Source of the DNA: Prevotella sp. 10(H)
GTDB taxonomy: Bacteria > Bacteroidota > Bacteroidia > Bacteroidales > Dysgonomonadaceae
Reading direction: 5' to 3'
DNA length: 64,000 nt
NCBI RefSeq assembly: GCF_000711235.1
Contig: NZ_JOMI01000001.1
Coordinates: 773,276-837,275 of the forward strand
Positions 1 through 8,908 of this stretch are shown piece by piece; the first letter of the stretch is position 1; every line of letters starts with the position of its first letter. The notes under the pieces are model-generated. The model did not search any database. It was not told the origin of the DNA and saw only the letters and a list, made by a program, of their open reading frames with translations. The position numbers and the translations under genes are program-made.

Positions 1-2
1 AA

Positions 3-1976
3 GATATCGACAAAAAAATAAAGGCGGAAAAACAAAAATCCGTATCAAAAGGGGATCCATCTCAAAAAAAGAATGATATCAACAGCAAATCAACACTGTC
101 AGATAAGAATGAAAATCATTTGGACTCTTACTCTCCATCTGAATGTCAATCAATAAATTCTTCACAATCCGGTACGAATGCCATTGACATCAATAGTGTT
201 ATACAACCTTGCCGTTTATATGAGGTAATATCAGTAAGTGATATGAATGCCGATAGAAATTATAAACCGTTTGAAGTTATACTCATAAATAGAACTTCAG
301 AAAACGATGCTGAAATTGTAAATGAAATTGATGTGACAGATAAAGCCTGTACTGTCGATGTATGTAAAGAAGTAGAATTTCATGCTCGTTATGAGAAAGA
401 TGTGAACATCGAGGACAAAGATATCGACTGGAAAATTGAGGTCAATAACAGTGAGTTCGATTTTAATTCTATTAAGGAAATAATAGGAACTCCTAAAAAA
501 CTGAAAGGGAGTATTATAAACTTTATTGTCCCCAAAGAATGGGGGCAAAAAACAGTCTTCCTTATAGCTACAAACAAACAATATCCTGATAAAAAGGTAC
601 GAACAAAAATATATGTCAAAGATCATATTGTAGCGGCATTTTACAGAGTCGACACTGATAATGCCAAGGAAATTTATGTTTATGATATTTTGGATGGCGG
701 AGGCACAAATAACCTTATTCCTATATGGCCGGTTTATCACTTTCAGGGATTATATAAAGATAAGCACCGTTTTTATCTTTCAACAAGTACAGGAAATAAT
801 GTTCATTCATATGCATATATAATCGATGAAACGGAAGATTCAGCAGAAGGATGGAATTTGAAGCACTATGGAACAAAATATTTTAGAAATAATAAATTGA
901 AAGATTACAGTCATCCCGGAGGCCTTCAAAGCTCCAATGGTTTATTAATGGTGGGGTTTGAAAAGTACAGGACATTAGATCTCGGTACGATGGAAAGATC
1001 AATCATTGCTTTTTTCGAAACAGAAGGATATAATGAAATCAATGAAATCCGTATAATCAAAGACGAAGAATACAAAGGAAAAGAACTCCAATTTCCTCAG
1101 AATAAAGATAAAATAAAAAATGAGCTGGCTTCAGCCTCGGGCATTATTTATATTGATAATAAGTATATAGATGAAAAGCAATATGTAATAAATAAGTGGA
1201 TTGCCGCTTTGAGGGGAAATGCCGGGGCAATTGATTTTTATGTAATAAAGAAAGGTTTTAAGAAATATGAAATAAATCAGATATCGAATAAATATGAAGC
1301 CGTCGGCAGCTTTCAGAATGTCCATCTGTTTCTGAACGAGAAGAATGACATATATATGATTGGCATGCAAAGTGCAAAAGGTAAATTCGATGATGGCACA
1401 CAAACTAATTTTTGCTGGCTGTATAGATTAGATATTCAGTGGGAAGAAACAGATAATGATATACAGCCAAAAGATATTCAAATAATTCCCGTTTGGATAG
1501 ACAAAGAAAACGGCGAATTGAAAGAAGGTGACAATTATAAAGAGATAAATAAACAGGAACTGAATAAAATCAAATTTACTACTCAGAAGCCCGCTTCCTT
1601 CGAATGGTCTTCCTGCGTCTATTTAGAAAATAAATATAGTGGCAAAGAAGGCTTTACGGGAGAATTTAAAGTATATGTGACCGGTTCTGTAGTAGAATGT
1701 GACTATGCGATTAATGAAACAGCCGCCAGAGAGGCTTACGATGATTATGTAACATCATATCAGGAAGATCAGTTTCATAGAGAAAATAATGGAGATGCCG
1801 CATCACATAATGGACATAGAGATACTTATGAAGACCAGATCTCATATGGTATACATAATGGAGATACCTCGTATGGCGGTCGTATGCTCTTGTATGAGGA
1901 GTTCAAGCAAAAAGAAGAATTCCGTTATCCTATCAATCCACGTATTTACTTCAATATATTTTCAGAAAAATCATGA
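3..1976 (+). CDS. Carrier-like protein of a polymorphic toxin/effector locus, 5' end outside window
   Basis: The reading frame is open back to the first bases of the window, so this is the C-terminal 657 residues of a longer protein; a TTG at 120 is in frame but is probably not the start. The visible N-terminus is a Lys/Ser/Asn-rich hydrophilic linker. An Ig-like segment follows (about residues 120-210), with an I-V-P-x-E-W-x-x-K pattern that recurs in the next gene. Then comes a beta-rich stretch that may be a propeller, and a polar Asp/His/Asn-rich tail. No catalytic motif was recognised. The stop overlaps the next start (ATGA), so translation is probably coupled. Linker, Ig-like module and downstream toxin-like gene suggest a structural or delivery subunit of a contact-dependent effector system; the N-terminal delivery domain would lie upstream. 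Family not recognised. Confidence 0.6.
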   Translation, partial: DIDKKIKAEKQKSVSKGDPSQKKNDINSKSTLSDKNENHLDSYSPSECQSINSSQSGTNAIDINSVIQPCRLYEVISVSDMNADRNYKPFEVILINRTSENDAEIVNEIDVTDKACTVDVCKEVEFHARYEKDVNIEDKDIDWKIEVNNSEFDFNSIKEIIGTPKKLKGSIINFIVPKEWGQKTVFLIATNKQYPDKKVRTKIYVKDHIVAAFYRVDTDNAKEIYVYDILDGGGTNNLIPIWPVYHFQGLYKDKHRFYLSTSTGNNVHSYAYIIDETEDSAEGWNLKHYGTKYFRNNKLKDYSHPGGLQSSNGLLMVGFEKYRTLDLGTMERSIIAFFETEGYNEINEIRIIKDEEYKGKELQFPQNKDKIKNELASASGIIYIDNKYIDEKQYVINKWIAALRGNAGAIDFYVIKKGFKKYEINQISNKYEAVGSFQNVHLFLNEKNDIYMIGMQSAKGKFDDGTQTNFCWLYRLDIQWEETDNDIQPKDIQIIPVWIDKENGELKEGDNYKEINKQELNKIKFTTQKPASFEWSSCVYLENKYSGKEGFTGEFKVYVTGSVVECDYAINETAAREAYDDYVTSYQEDQFHRENNGDAASHNGHRDTYEDQISYGIHNGDTSYGGRMLLYEEFKQKEEFRYPINPRIYFNIFSEKS

Positions 1977-3307
1977 ATATATTTAAAAGAAAAATTATAA
2001 CGAAAAATGTAGGGGAAACGATTCAATTGAAAGTTGATCTCTATACTTTCACCACAGTACCTGAAAATGTTGTGAATAATGTGAAGTGGAAAATGAAGAG
2101 TTATACAAAAAAAGATATTATTGAGAAAAAACATCGTTTATACGAAATTGCAGATAACGGAGTCGATATCGGGTCTAACTATGCGATAAGCACAGAATAT
2201 AAAGTTCAGAAAACCGACGAAAACAAATACTTGAAATTCTATGCCAATATTCATATTTTTGATGTTATGGATCAATCTCAAGTTTACTTTATAGAATCAC
2301 CTTACAATGGCGATATTAGTATAAAATCAGTAAAATCGGAATCGGTAAAAGTTGAACCAGGCAATTCGGTGCGCCTTACTGTGGAATTCAATACCGACAG
2401 CAAAAATCTAACGGGGGTCAAACAGGCTGTGAAATGGATGATTCGTATCGATGATAAAGATGAACGACTGGTAATAGACGATGTAGTCATTACAGGAGAT
2501 GATATATCTTTCAGTATTCCGGACGAATGGCAGTGGAAAAATGTAATACTGATGCCATATTTAAAAGATTATACCCCCGCTATAAGCCATATGTTCGAAG
2601 TCGAGAATCTAACAGGGGTAGCAACAGAGTATATTTTTGAAAAGAAAGGCGAAAGATTTGTCTATGTGCATAAAAGACTTCAAAAACACGGAAATAACTT
2701 CGGTAGAGTAAAAGACACAAATATAACGTTCCGGTTTGCCGATCCGGTAAATGATCCGAAAACAATAGAGATGGAGACCCGTAACGAATATGAAACTCCC
2801 ATCCGTTATTTATATTTCCCGACAGATGATCAGATATTAAATGATTTAGAACGCGCTGGAGTTAACAAACTAAAAAATCAATTAACATGGCCTGCTTATT
2901 TAAAAGACCATAGTAACGCTTCTCAGAATGAAGGTGAATTAGATTTTACAGTCACGTCGCAGATTCACGGATTTGGACTGCAGTCTGATTATCTTTATCT
3001 GAGAAAAGATCCTAAAGGTAATTATGTAGGACATAATAGAAATAACTTTGGTAATTACTTATGGGGAGCTGCCTGTAAAGCTCTGGGTGTACCTTTGGAA
3101 ATTGCATTGCTTGGCGCTCATGCCAATAATGTCATCAATGATCCGTCTAACAGAGGTAAAGATTGGTTAGATAGAGAATTAGACAGTAGTGATGATCAAT
3201 TCTCTATCTTTCTGGGTTGGAAATGGAGAGAAGCAAAAGGAATAAAGATAAAAGCAGAAAAGACTAAAGAATTTATCAAAAAAGCCAGTGATTTTATAAA
3301 ATTTTAA
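1973..3307 (+). CDS. Putative effector with C-terminal polymorphic toxin type 44-like domain
   Basis: A 444-residue protein with no signal peptide. Two Ig-like segments fill roughly residues 1-230, and the second shares an I-P-x-E-W-x-x-K-x-V pattern with the preceding gene. The C-terminal ~130 residues contain GNYLWGAACKALGVP (about residue 358), a LLGAHAN segment, then SSDDQFSIFLGW (about residue 403). The order 'GN..G...A...G, LL-GA, D-DQ...GW' resembles polymorphic toxin type 44 (Ntox44) domains as I remember them. That assignment is by eye and needs a profile search. A variable C-terminal domain after structural modules, followed at once by a small lipoprotein gene, is the usual layout of a toxin/immunity pair. 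It overlaps the upstream gene by 4 nt. Confidence 0.55.
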   Translation: MNIFKRKIITKNVGETIQLKVDLYTFTTVPENVVNNVKWKMKSYTKKDIIEKKHRLYEIADNGVDIGSNYAISTEYKVQKTDENKYLKFYANIHIFDVMDQSQVYFIESPYNGDISIKSVKSESVKVEPGNSVRLTVEFNTDSKNLTGVKQAVKWMIRIDDKDERLVIDDVVITGDDISFSIPDEWQWKNVILMPYLKDYTPAISHMFEVENLTGVATEYIFEKKGERFVYVHKRLQKHGNNFGRVKDTNITFRFADPVNDPKTIEMETRNEYETPIRYLYFPTDDQILNDLERAGVNKLKNQLTWPAYLKDHSNASQNEGELDFTVTSQIHGFGLQSDYLYLRKDPKGNYVGHNRNNFGNYLWGAACKALGVPLEIALLGAHANNVINDPSNRGKDWLDRELDSSDDQFSIFLGWKWREAKGIKIKAEKTKEFIKKASDFIKF

Positions 3308-3313
3308 TCCCGA

Positions 3314-3856
3314 ATGAAAAATACATTTTATATTATTTTCTTTTTTCTTCTTTTAATCATAAATAGTTGTTCCTCCAAACAAGGAGAAACAAAATCAAAT
3401 CAACCTTTGGACATCCTTTCTATAAGGATAGACAGTCTTGACAATATTTATGATTCATTTTGGAGAAACGAAGCTCTTATATATAAATATTGGAATAAGG
3501 ACAAAAAAGAAAAAGAAGAGTATGAGCCCCTGTTGTTGAGAGCTTTTAATGATAAGAAAGATACTGTCTTTTTCAAAGTAGATAATAAAAGATGGTTGCC
3601 ATTAGATAGTCTTTATCTTTATCGGAAACTGAGCGAAGAAAGCACAACAAAGGGAAAAATCGAATACTGCTTTAATTTAATGTCTGAATACTCAATACAT
3701 AGTATATGGAATGATAGTTTAGAAAATGCATTACATATTTCATACAACAAAAATCTATACATAAATATAAAAGACACATCACACTATCAATATAGAGAAA
3801 GATTACTGCATATTCAGTATAACTGGTGGAAAATGGAGAAAGAAAATGCGGAATAA
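3314..3856 (+). CDS. Small lipoprotein, candidate immunity protein
   Basis: A 180-residue protein with a hydrophobic signal (residues 5-16) ending in I-N-S-C, which gives a lipidated Cys19. The mature part is rich in Lys, Asp, Tyr and Trp and has no recognised domain. It starts 6 nt after the putative toxin gene and is the last gene of the unit. By position, size and predicted periplasmic membrane anchoring it is the natural candidate for the immunity protein against the upstream effector. That is inference from context, not from sequence similarity. Confidence 0.5.
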   Translation: MKNTFYIIFFFLLLIINSCSSKQGETKSNQPLDILSIRIDSLDNIYDSFWRNEALIYKYWNKDKKEKEEYEPLLLRAFNDKKDTVFFKVDNKRWLPLDSLYLYRKLSEESTTKGKIEYCFNLMSEYSIHSIWNDSLENALHISYNKNLYINIKDTSHYQYRERLLHIQYNWWKMEKENAE

Positions 3857-4018
3857 TATAAAAAACTCCTCCTGTATCCTTATGTTATAAAAACATGTTT
3901 TATAATATAAATAAAAAATAGTATTATTAAATTTATTATATCATACAGTCTATAAATGCGTTATATCTACACCAATAAATTTCATTCATAATATTTAACA
4001 CTTCATTCTTAAAGATTA

Positions 4019-4050
4019 TTTGTCAAATTAGTTTTTTATACGTTAATTTG
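4019..4050 (+). promoter_or_regulatory. Candidate Bacteroidota-type promoter
   Basis: TTTG at 4019-4022, a 20-nt spacer, then TTAATTTG at 4043-4050. This is a full -33 box and 7 of 8 positions of the TAnnTTTG -7 consensus. It points toward the structured leader and the export operon. Confidence 0.45.
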
Positions 4051-4075
4051 CAGCCAAGGTACTTTTTAAGTACAT

Positions 4076-4183
4076 AAGACAAATGAAACACACAAAAGAC
4101 AAATAGAGCACAAGAGTAATATAAGGAATCAAAAGGCGAGTATAAAATAGAACACAAAGACAAATAAAGCACAAAAGACAAAT
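4076..4183 (+). repeat. Four AAGACAAAT direct repeats
   Basis: AAGACAAAT occurs at 4076, 4096, 4157 and 4175, mostly within a longer ACACAAAAGACAAATA context. The spacings are 20, 61 and 18 nt. It could be a binding-site array or simple sequence drift. Confidence 0.4.
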
Positions 4184-4449
4184 TAAATGAAAATTACAAA
4201 CATTTTCTCTCAAGAAGAGATATTATTGGATTTTACAGACATACACAAATGCAGGACTACTTTATCTAAAAGAGATTCATCTTTTTATAATCCTACATGC
4301 AAGAAACCATTATGCGAGCATAATGCAACATTCATGCAATTATGCGGCCGTATGGTCAAATTTTCCGAATATAAAATTAAACTTTACACAACATTACTTA
4401 CTGAAGCATGTAAAAGAACATGCAAGAACATCAAATTTAACACATTCTG

Positions 4450-4588
4450 CACAAAAATTTCAATACCTCTTTCACACAAGGAGGAATTTTACTTGTTGTC
4501 TTCGATATATTTGTCTTCCCCTCCTTTTCTTATCCGCCACTTGTGAAAGAAACCCGGTAAGGTTAAGAGGTATTGATTTTTTTTTGTG
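4450..4588. repeat. Nested inverted repeat with T9 tail, possible attenuator or invertible element
   Basis: Outer arms: CAATACCTCTT (4461-4471) and AAGAGGTATTG (4565-4575); the similarity extends outward to CACAAAAA/TTTTTGTG. Middle arms: TCTTTCACACAAG (4468-4480) and CTTGTGAAAGA (4540-4550). Inner arms: AAGGAGG (4478-4484) and CCTCCTT (4520-4526). The right outer arm is followed by A and nine T (4577-4585), so the + strand transcript could end here. A TATATTTG box lies in the loop (4506-4513). Confidence 0.6.
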
Positions 4589-4945
4589 TACAACCATACT
4601 GAATAAATAATAACCTAATAATAGACTACATGAAACAAGTAAGCTTTAGACAAATAACTTATCATAGATGTCCCTCTGCTCCATATAAAGCGTAATGAGA
4701 TAGAGATAGAAATAGAGATATAAAATATAGAAGACATATATTTCTATAGGACACAACAGAGTAAAGGAAAGACAATAATAAGAGGACATAGCTGCGAATA
4801 CGAAATAACTTTCTATATTTCTCAATCCAGCTGATGATAAACAAACAGAATAAGACAAAAGATATCTGAATTGTGTTCTCCTAAAGAGTTTACGGACACA
4901 TTTAACTATCTGCATTCGAATAGCAATACTAAACAGACAAAAACT

Positions 4946-6088
4946 ATGCAATTAATAGACGAAATTGATAATAGTATTGAAAGCTATTTATATAAGAAGA
5001 CTTCTACATCACATAAAATATATATTGTTACCACAATAGCCATATTAGTCGTATTCATAGCTTTACCTTTTATCTATATAGATGTTTCGACACAAAGCAC
5101 AGGCGTGATCCGCCCGAAAGGAGAAAGGACGGAAATCAAAGCTTCAGTATCCGAATTTATCGACTCTGTATATGTAAGAGAAGGACAATCAGTAAAAGAG
5201 GGAGATATTCTTTTAAGGCTAAGATCTTCGAATGTCGGCTATCAGATCAATTATCAGGGAAGAAGAAAAGAAGAATATGCAAACCATATAGCAGACCTTG
5301 AAGTATTGGTAACCAGAAGGGTTCCCGGCCATTTTAAGTCTTCACTATACCAACAGGAATATATGTCGTTCCGAAAAAAGGTAACCGAAGCTGAAACTTC
5401 CCTCGAAAAAGCAATGATAGACCACAACAGAAATCAGGCATTACACGAAAAAGGTGTAATCTCTACGGAAGAATTTGAAGGCTATATCCATGCACAACGG
5501 CAGGCTGAAAATACACTGGCTACGATCAGGGAAACACAATACAGTGAATGGCAGACAGCACTGAAAAATTATAAAGAACAGTTGATAGAGTCGGAAGCTA
5601 ACCTACTACAGGAAGAGAAAAATCTGGATATGTATTACATAAAAAGTCCTATTAACGGAACACTGGATCTTTTCTCGGGAATATATACCGGAGGCTCTGT
5701 CCGTACAGGAGAGACTTTGGCTATTATCAGTCCTGATGCAGACCTCTATGCAGAAATACAGGTATCTACACGTGACATTGGCTATATTACCGTAGGCATG
5801 CCAATTACCGTGCAAGTAGAATCTTTCAATTACAACGAATGGGGAGTAATAGACGGAACTGTTACCGATATATCATCCGACTTTTTTCAGGATACAGAAA
5901 ATAATACTACATATTATAAAGTAAGATGTAGTATGGAGAAAAATTATTTAGAACTGAAAAACGGACGAAAAGGATACCTGAAAAAGGGAATGAGTATAAG
6001 GGCCAATTTTATTCTGAACAAAAGGTCGCTGTTTGAATTGATTTACATGAAAGCCGATGAAATATTCAATCCTAAACAATACCAGTAA
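4946..6088 (+). CDS. HlyD-family membrane fusion protein of a peptide exporter
   Basis: A 380-residue periplasmic adaptor that would link the inner-membrane ABC exporter to an outer-membrane channel. Layout: short cytoplasmic N-terminus, one membrane helix (residues 24-46), the first half of a lipoyl/barrel-sandwich domain with KASVSEFIDSVYVREGQSV, a long helical hairpin (about 100-235), then the second lipoyl half with YIKSPINGTL and a beta-barrel region ending near KKGMSIRAN. The open frame runs back to a TTG at 4871. I chose ATG 4946 because it puts a short charged segment before the helix, as in the family. It ends 48 nt before the C39-peptidase exporter and surely works with it. No dedicated outer-membrane factor is encoded in the window. 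Confidence 0.88.
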   Translation: MQLIDEIDNSIESYLYKKTSTSHKIYIVTTIAILVVFIALPFIYIDVSTQSTGVIRPKGERTEIKASVSEFIDSVYVREGQSVKEGDILLRLRSSNVGYQINYQGRRKEEYANHIADLEVLVTRRVPGHFKSSLYQQEYMSFRKKVTEAETSLEKAMIDHNRNQALHEKGVISTEEFEGYIHAQRQAENTLATIRETQYSEWQTALKNYKEQLIESEANLLQEEKNLDMYYIKSPINGTLDLFSGIYTGGSVRTGETLAIISPDADLYAEIQVSTRDIGYITVGMPITVQVESFNYNEWGVIDGTVTDISSDFFQDTENNTTYYKVRCSMEKNYLELKNGRKGYLKKGMSIRANFILNKRSLFELIYMKADEIFNPKQYQ

Positions 6089-6136
6089 AAAGGCAATATT
6101 ATGAAGACAAATACTAAGATACTTTGCAAATAGCAG

Positions 6137-8308
6137 ATGAAAAAGAACACAAAAATAAAGCAACACGACATTACCGACTGCGGGGCTGCCTGTCTGGCTT
6201 CTATATCGGCTCATTACGGATTATTTTTCCCTATTGCACGTATCAGACAATATGCATCTACCGACAGGAAAGGCACCAATGCCTTAGGGCTGGCAGAGGC
6301 TGCAGAAAAGCTTAATTTCTCGGCTAAGGGTGTTAAAGCCTCAATAACTGCAGTAAAACAAAAATTAATACCATTACCGGCAATAGCACATCTCCACATA
6401 AAAGATAAAGGTTGGTATCATTATGTGGTAATCTATAAAATTACCGATAAGACCATAACCGTGATGGATCCTGCAGATGGCGAATTCCATGCATTGAGCT
6501 ATGAAAAATTTGAAGAATCATGGACAGGAGTCATAATCATACTGGAACCAAAAGCTCAATTTGTAGGAGGAAATGTAGACCAAAGCCTGAGCAGAAAATT
6601 CTTATCACTACTGCTACCTCACAAATCGGTGATGACTCAGGCCGTTTTTGGTTCAGTCATATACAGTATTCTTGGGTTATCTATGGCTATTTATGTAGGC
6701 AAAATAACGGATTACGTATTAGTAGACCAGAATCTTAATCTGCTACATCTCATGGGTGTTATCATGGTTGTCATTCTCATTTTAAGGACTTTCATAGATA
6801 TCATGAAAAGTGTTCTGGCTCTCAAAACCGGACAGAAAATAGATGCCGCCCTGATACTGGGATACTATAAACATCTGATACGTTTGCCTCAGAACTTTTT
6901 CGACACAATGCGCGTCGGAGAAATCATATCGAGGGTAAACGATGCCGTCAAGATCAGATATTTTATTAACAATGTTGCTCTTGATCTCGTTGTTAATGTT
7001 CTCATACTATTTTTCACTCTGTTCATCATGCTTTTCTATTCATGGAAAATGACATTGGTAACACTTATTTCAGTCCCTTTATTCTCGATTATTTATTATT
7101 TCTTTAATAAACTCAATAAAAAGTTTCACCGGAGAATAATGGAGAATATGGCAGACCTTGAATCTCAACTTGTAGAATCCCTCAATTCAATAAATACCAT
7201 AAAGAGATTTGGAGTCGAAGAATTTGCGAATGCAAAAACAGAAAGTCGTTTCGTTAGACTTCTCAAAAGCACATATACCAGCGTAAATGGCAGTATCGTT
7301 GCAGACAGTTCCATTGAATTCGTTTCAACAGGTACTACGATCCTTATTCTCTGGATAGGTAGCACATATGTTATAGATCAGGAAATCACTGCCGGATTAT
7401 TAATGACATTTTATGCCCTCATCGGTTATGTACTGTCCCCGATTAGTTCTTTAATTTCAGCCAATGAAGATATTCAGGGTGCTGTTATCGCAGCTGACCG
7501 TTTGTTCCAGATTATGGATCTGGAAAGAGAAGCCGATAATACACACAAAGTGCAGATAGTACCGGAAATGATCGGTGATATAAAATTCGAGAATGTCCAT
7601 TTCAGGTACGGAACCAGAAAAGATCTATTTGAAGACCTTAACTTCATCATACACAAGGGTAGAACCACGGCTATAGTCGGCAAAAGCGGTTCAGGCAAAA
7701 CAACTATAGCCTCGCTTATGCAAAAAATTTATCCTATAGCCGGCGGTTATATCAAAATAGGTGATATGAATATAGAACAGGTTTCGGATCACAGCCTGCG
7801 CAGAATAGTAGGTACCGTACCTCAGAAAGTAGAATTATTCGCCGGCAATATTATAGAAAATATTGCATTGGGAGAACTGGAACCCGACATGAATAAAATC
7901 ATACAATTATGTAGCGACCTGGCATTGGAAAAGCTCATCGACGGACTTCCCCAAAAGTACGAAACACAAATCGGCGAACAGGGAGCATCGCTCTCCGGAG
8001 GGGAAAGGCAGAGAATGGCTATAGCCAGAGCCTTGTATAAAGATCCCGAAATCTTAATTATGGATGAAGCTACATCTTCGCTCGATTCTTTTTCTGAGAA
8101 ATATGTTAAACAGGTATTGGAACGTCTAGCTAAAGAAGGAAAAACTATTATTTTGATTGCCCACCGTCTGACTACCACGAAAGATGCAGATCATATCATC
8201 GTACTCGAAGAAGGAAAAGTAAGAGAAACAGGAAATCACACAAAACTTATGGACACTAAGGGAAGCCTCTATCGGAAATTATGGGAAGAACAATTCAGTA
8301 TCCTTTGA
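6137..8308 (+). CDS. Peptidase-domain (C39) ABC exporter for double-glycine peptides
   Basis: A 723-residue PCAT-type transporter that cleaves a Gly-Gly leader and exports the core peptide. Residues 1-140 are a C39 cysteine peptidase with the QHDITDCGAAC motif (Cys15), His95 in WYHYVV and Asp111 in MDPADG, so the protease looks active. About 165-450 is the six-helix membrane domain. The nucleotide-binding domain has Walker A GKSGSGKTT (near 511), Q-loop VPQKVELF, signature LSGGERQ (near 618), Walker B ILIMDEA and H-loop IAHR, all intact. It follows the HlyD gene and is followed after 15 nt by a small winged-helix gene and then by a 60-residue Gly-Gly precursor, its probable substrate. Confidence 0.93.
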   Translation: MKKNTKIKQHDITDCGAACLASISAHYGLFFPIARIRQYASTDRKGTNALGLAEAAEKLNFSAKGVKASITAVKQKLIPLPAIAHLHIKDKGWYHYVVIYKITDKTITVMDPADGEFHALSYEKFEESWTGVIIILEPKAQFVGGNVDQSLSRKFLSLLLPHKSVMTQAVFGSVIYSILGLSMAIYVGKITDYVLVDQNLNLLHLMGVIMVVILILRTFIDIMKSVLALKTGQKIDAALILGYYKHLIRLPQNFFDTMRVGEIISRVNDAVKIRYFINNVALDLVVNVLILFFTLFIMLFYSWKMTLVTLISVPLFSIIYYFFNKLNKKFHRRIMENMADLESQLVESLNSINTIKRFGVEEFANAKTESRFVRLLKSTYTSVNGSIVADSSIEFVSTGTTILILWIGSTYVIDQEITAGLLMTFYALIGYVLSPISSLISANEDIQGAVIAADRLFQIMDLEREADNTHKVQIVPEMIGDIKFENVHFRYGTRKDLFEDLNFIIHKGRTTAIVGKSGSGKTTIASLMQKIYPIAGGYIKIGDMNIEQVSDHSLRRIVGTVPQKVELFAGNIIENIALGELEPDMNKIIQLCSDLALEKLIDGLPQKYETQIGEQGASLSGGERQRMAIARALYKDPEILIMDEATSSLDSFSEKYVKQVLERLAKEGKTIILIAHRLTTTKDADHIIVLEEGKVRETGNHTKLMDTKGSLYRKLWEEQFSIL

Positions 8309-8323
8309 TAAAATAAAGCAGCT

Positions 8324-8581
8324 ATGTCTATACAAAAATATATCGACAGAATGAATTACCTGTACAAGCTGATAGAAAACGAATCTACAGGATCACCGGA
8401 GGAATTAGCCGCAAAGCTGAACCTATGTAAAAGACACGTATTCAATATGTTGAATGACCTAAAGGATCTGGGTGCCGAAATTAAATATAACAGGATAAAA
8501 AGGACTTATTATTTCTCAAATTGCTTTATGATGAGTATAAATATCGAGGTAGAAATACTCGATGAAATAAAGTTGATATAA
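8324..8581 (+). CDS. Small winged helix-turn-helix protein, probable cluster regulator
   Basis: An 85-residue protein. Residues 5-60 form an HTH_11-like helix-turn-helix (EELAAKLNLCKRHVFNMLNDLKDLG) followed by a wing (IKYNRIKRTYYFS). No ligand-binding domain follows, only a short hydrophobic/acidic tail. It starts 15 nt after the exporter and so is probably co-transcribed with it. Position suggests it controls the precursor gene just downstream or the exporter operon itself. No operator could be assigned. Confidence 0.7.
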   Translation: MSIQKYIDRMNYLYKLIENESTGSPEELAAKLNLCKRHVFNMLNDLKDLGAEIKYNRIKRTYYFSNCFMMSINIEVEILDEIKLI

Positions 8582-8628
8582 TCTTTAGCCTTTTTCCCAG
8601 AGTGCAATTTTATTTCACTCCCGAACCG

Positions 8629-8636
8629 TACATTTG
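8629..8636 (+). promoter_or_regulatory. -7 box before the Gly-Gly precursor gene
   Basis: TACATTTG is an exact TAnnTTTG match, 79 nt before the ATG. The -33 region near 8606-8610 is only T-rich (no clean TTTG). It lies between the regulator stop and the precursor, so the precursor can be transcribed independently of the exporter. Confidence 0.45.
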
Positions 8637-8715
8637 TAATGAGATTAGATGAAGACAATATCATTATGTATTGTCACTTTACAAAATTATTATCATTTAT
8701 TAAAATCTTAATTTT

Positions 8716-8898
8716 ATGAAAACAAATTATGCTACAGAAGTGCGGGAATTGTCCATGCAGGAAATGAGAGAAGTTAACGGAGGTTGCTGCTTCCTTAAGT
8801 TTATTATCAAGCTTCTTAAATGCTGCAAACCAAAACCTTGCAAACCATGTAAACCTTGCAAACCTGGAGGCAACAATCCTAGCAAACCTGAAGATTAA
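8716..8898 (+). CDS. Double-glycine leader peptide precursor with Cys-rich CKP-repeat core
   Basis: A 60-residue precursor. Residues 1-23 are a classic bacteriocin-type leader with ELSMQEMREVNGG (hydrophobic residues at the expected spacing before Gly-Gly). The predicted 37-residue core has seven Cys (core positions 1, 2, 13, 14, 19, 22, 25), a cationic hydrophobic stretch FLKFIIKLLK, then KPCKPCKPCKP and a polar tail. The core is strongly basic. The gene follows the C39 exporter and the wHTH gene and has its own -7 box and a strong terminator. No lanthionine synthetase, radical SAM or other modification enzyme is encoded nearby, so the Cys may form disulfides, bind metal, or be modified by a distant enzyme. 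A bacteriocin, signal peptide or metallophore-like role are all open; function unknown. Confidence 0.85.
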   Translation: MKTNYATEVRELSMQEMREVNGGCCFLKFIIKLLKCCKPKPCKPCKPCKPGGNNPSKPED

Positions 8899-8908
8899 GA
8901 AAAAAATG

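Larger units (their letters stand above)
3857..4945. other. 1.1 kb non-coding leader before the peptide-export operon
   Basis: AT-rich with no convincing gene. It holds a consensus promoter (4019-4050), a short palindrome GTACTT-TTT-AAGTAC (4059-4073), four copies of AAGACAAAT (4076, 4096, 4157, 4175) and a nested inverted repeat ending in nine T (4450-4588). The longest open frame (4187-4546) looks like chance. A 21-codon ATG frame sits at 4630-4695. If the 4019 promoter drives the exporter genes, their mRNA leader would be about 890 nt. Confidence 0.5.

Noticed and set aside
4187..4546. 119-codon ATG open frame in the leader
   Set aside because: It ends inside the nested inverted repeat, has no recognisable domain and has composition expected of AT-rich non-coding DNA. 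It does contain seven Cys and lies behind a promoter, so it was considered, but nothing supports translation.
4630..4695. 21-codon ATG frame before the HlyD gene
   Set aside because: Too short, no Gly-Gly or other leader features, and no ribosome-binding context that stands out. It could be a leader peptide but cannot be supported.
4871..4945. TTG extension of the HlyD-type gene
   Set aside because: The 25 extra residues have no match to the adaptor family; ATG 4946 gives the normal short cytoplasmic start.
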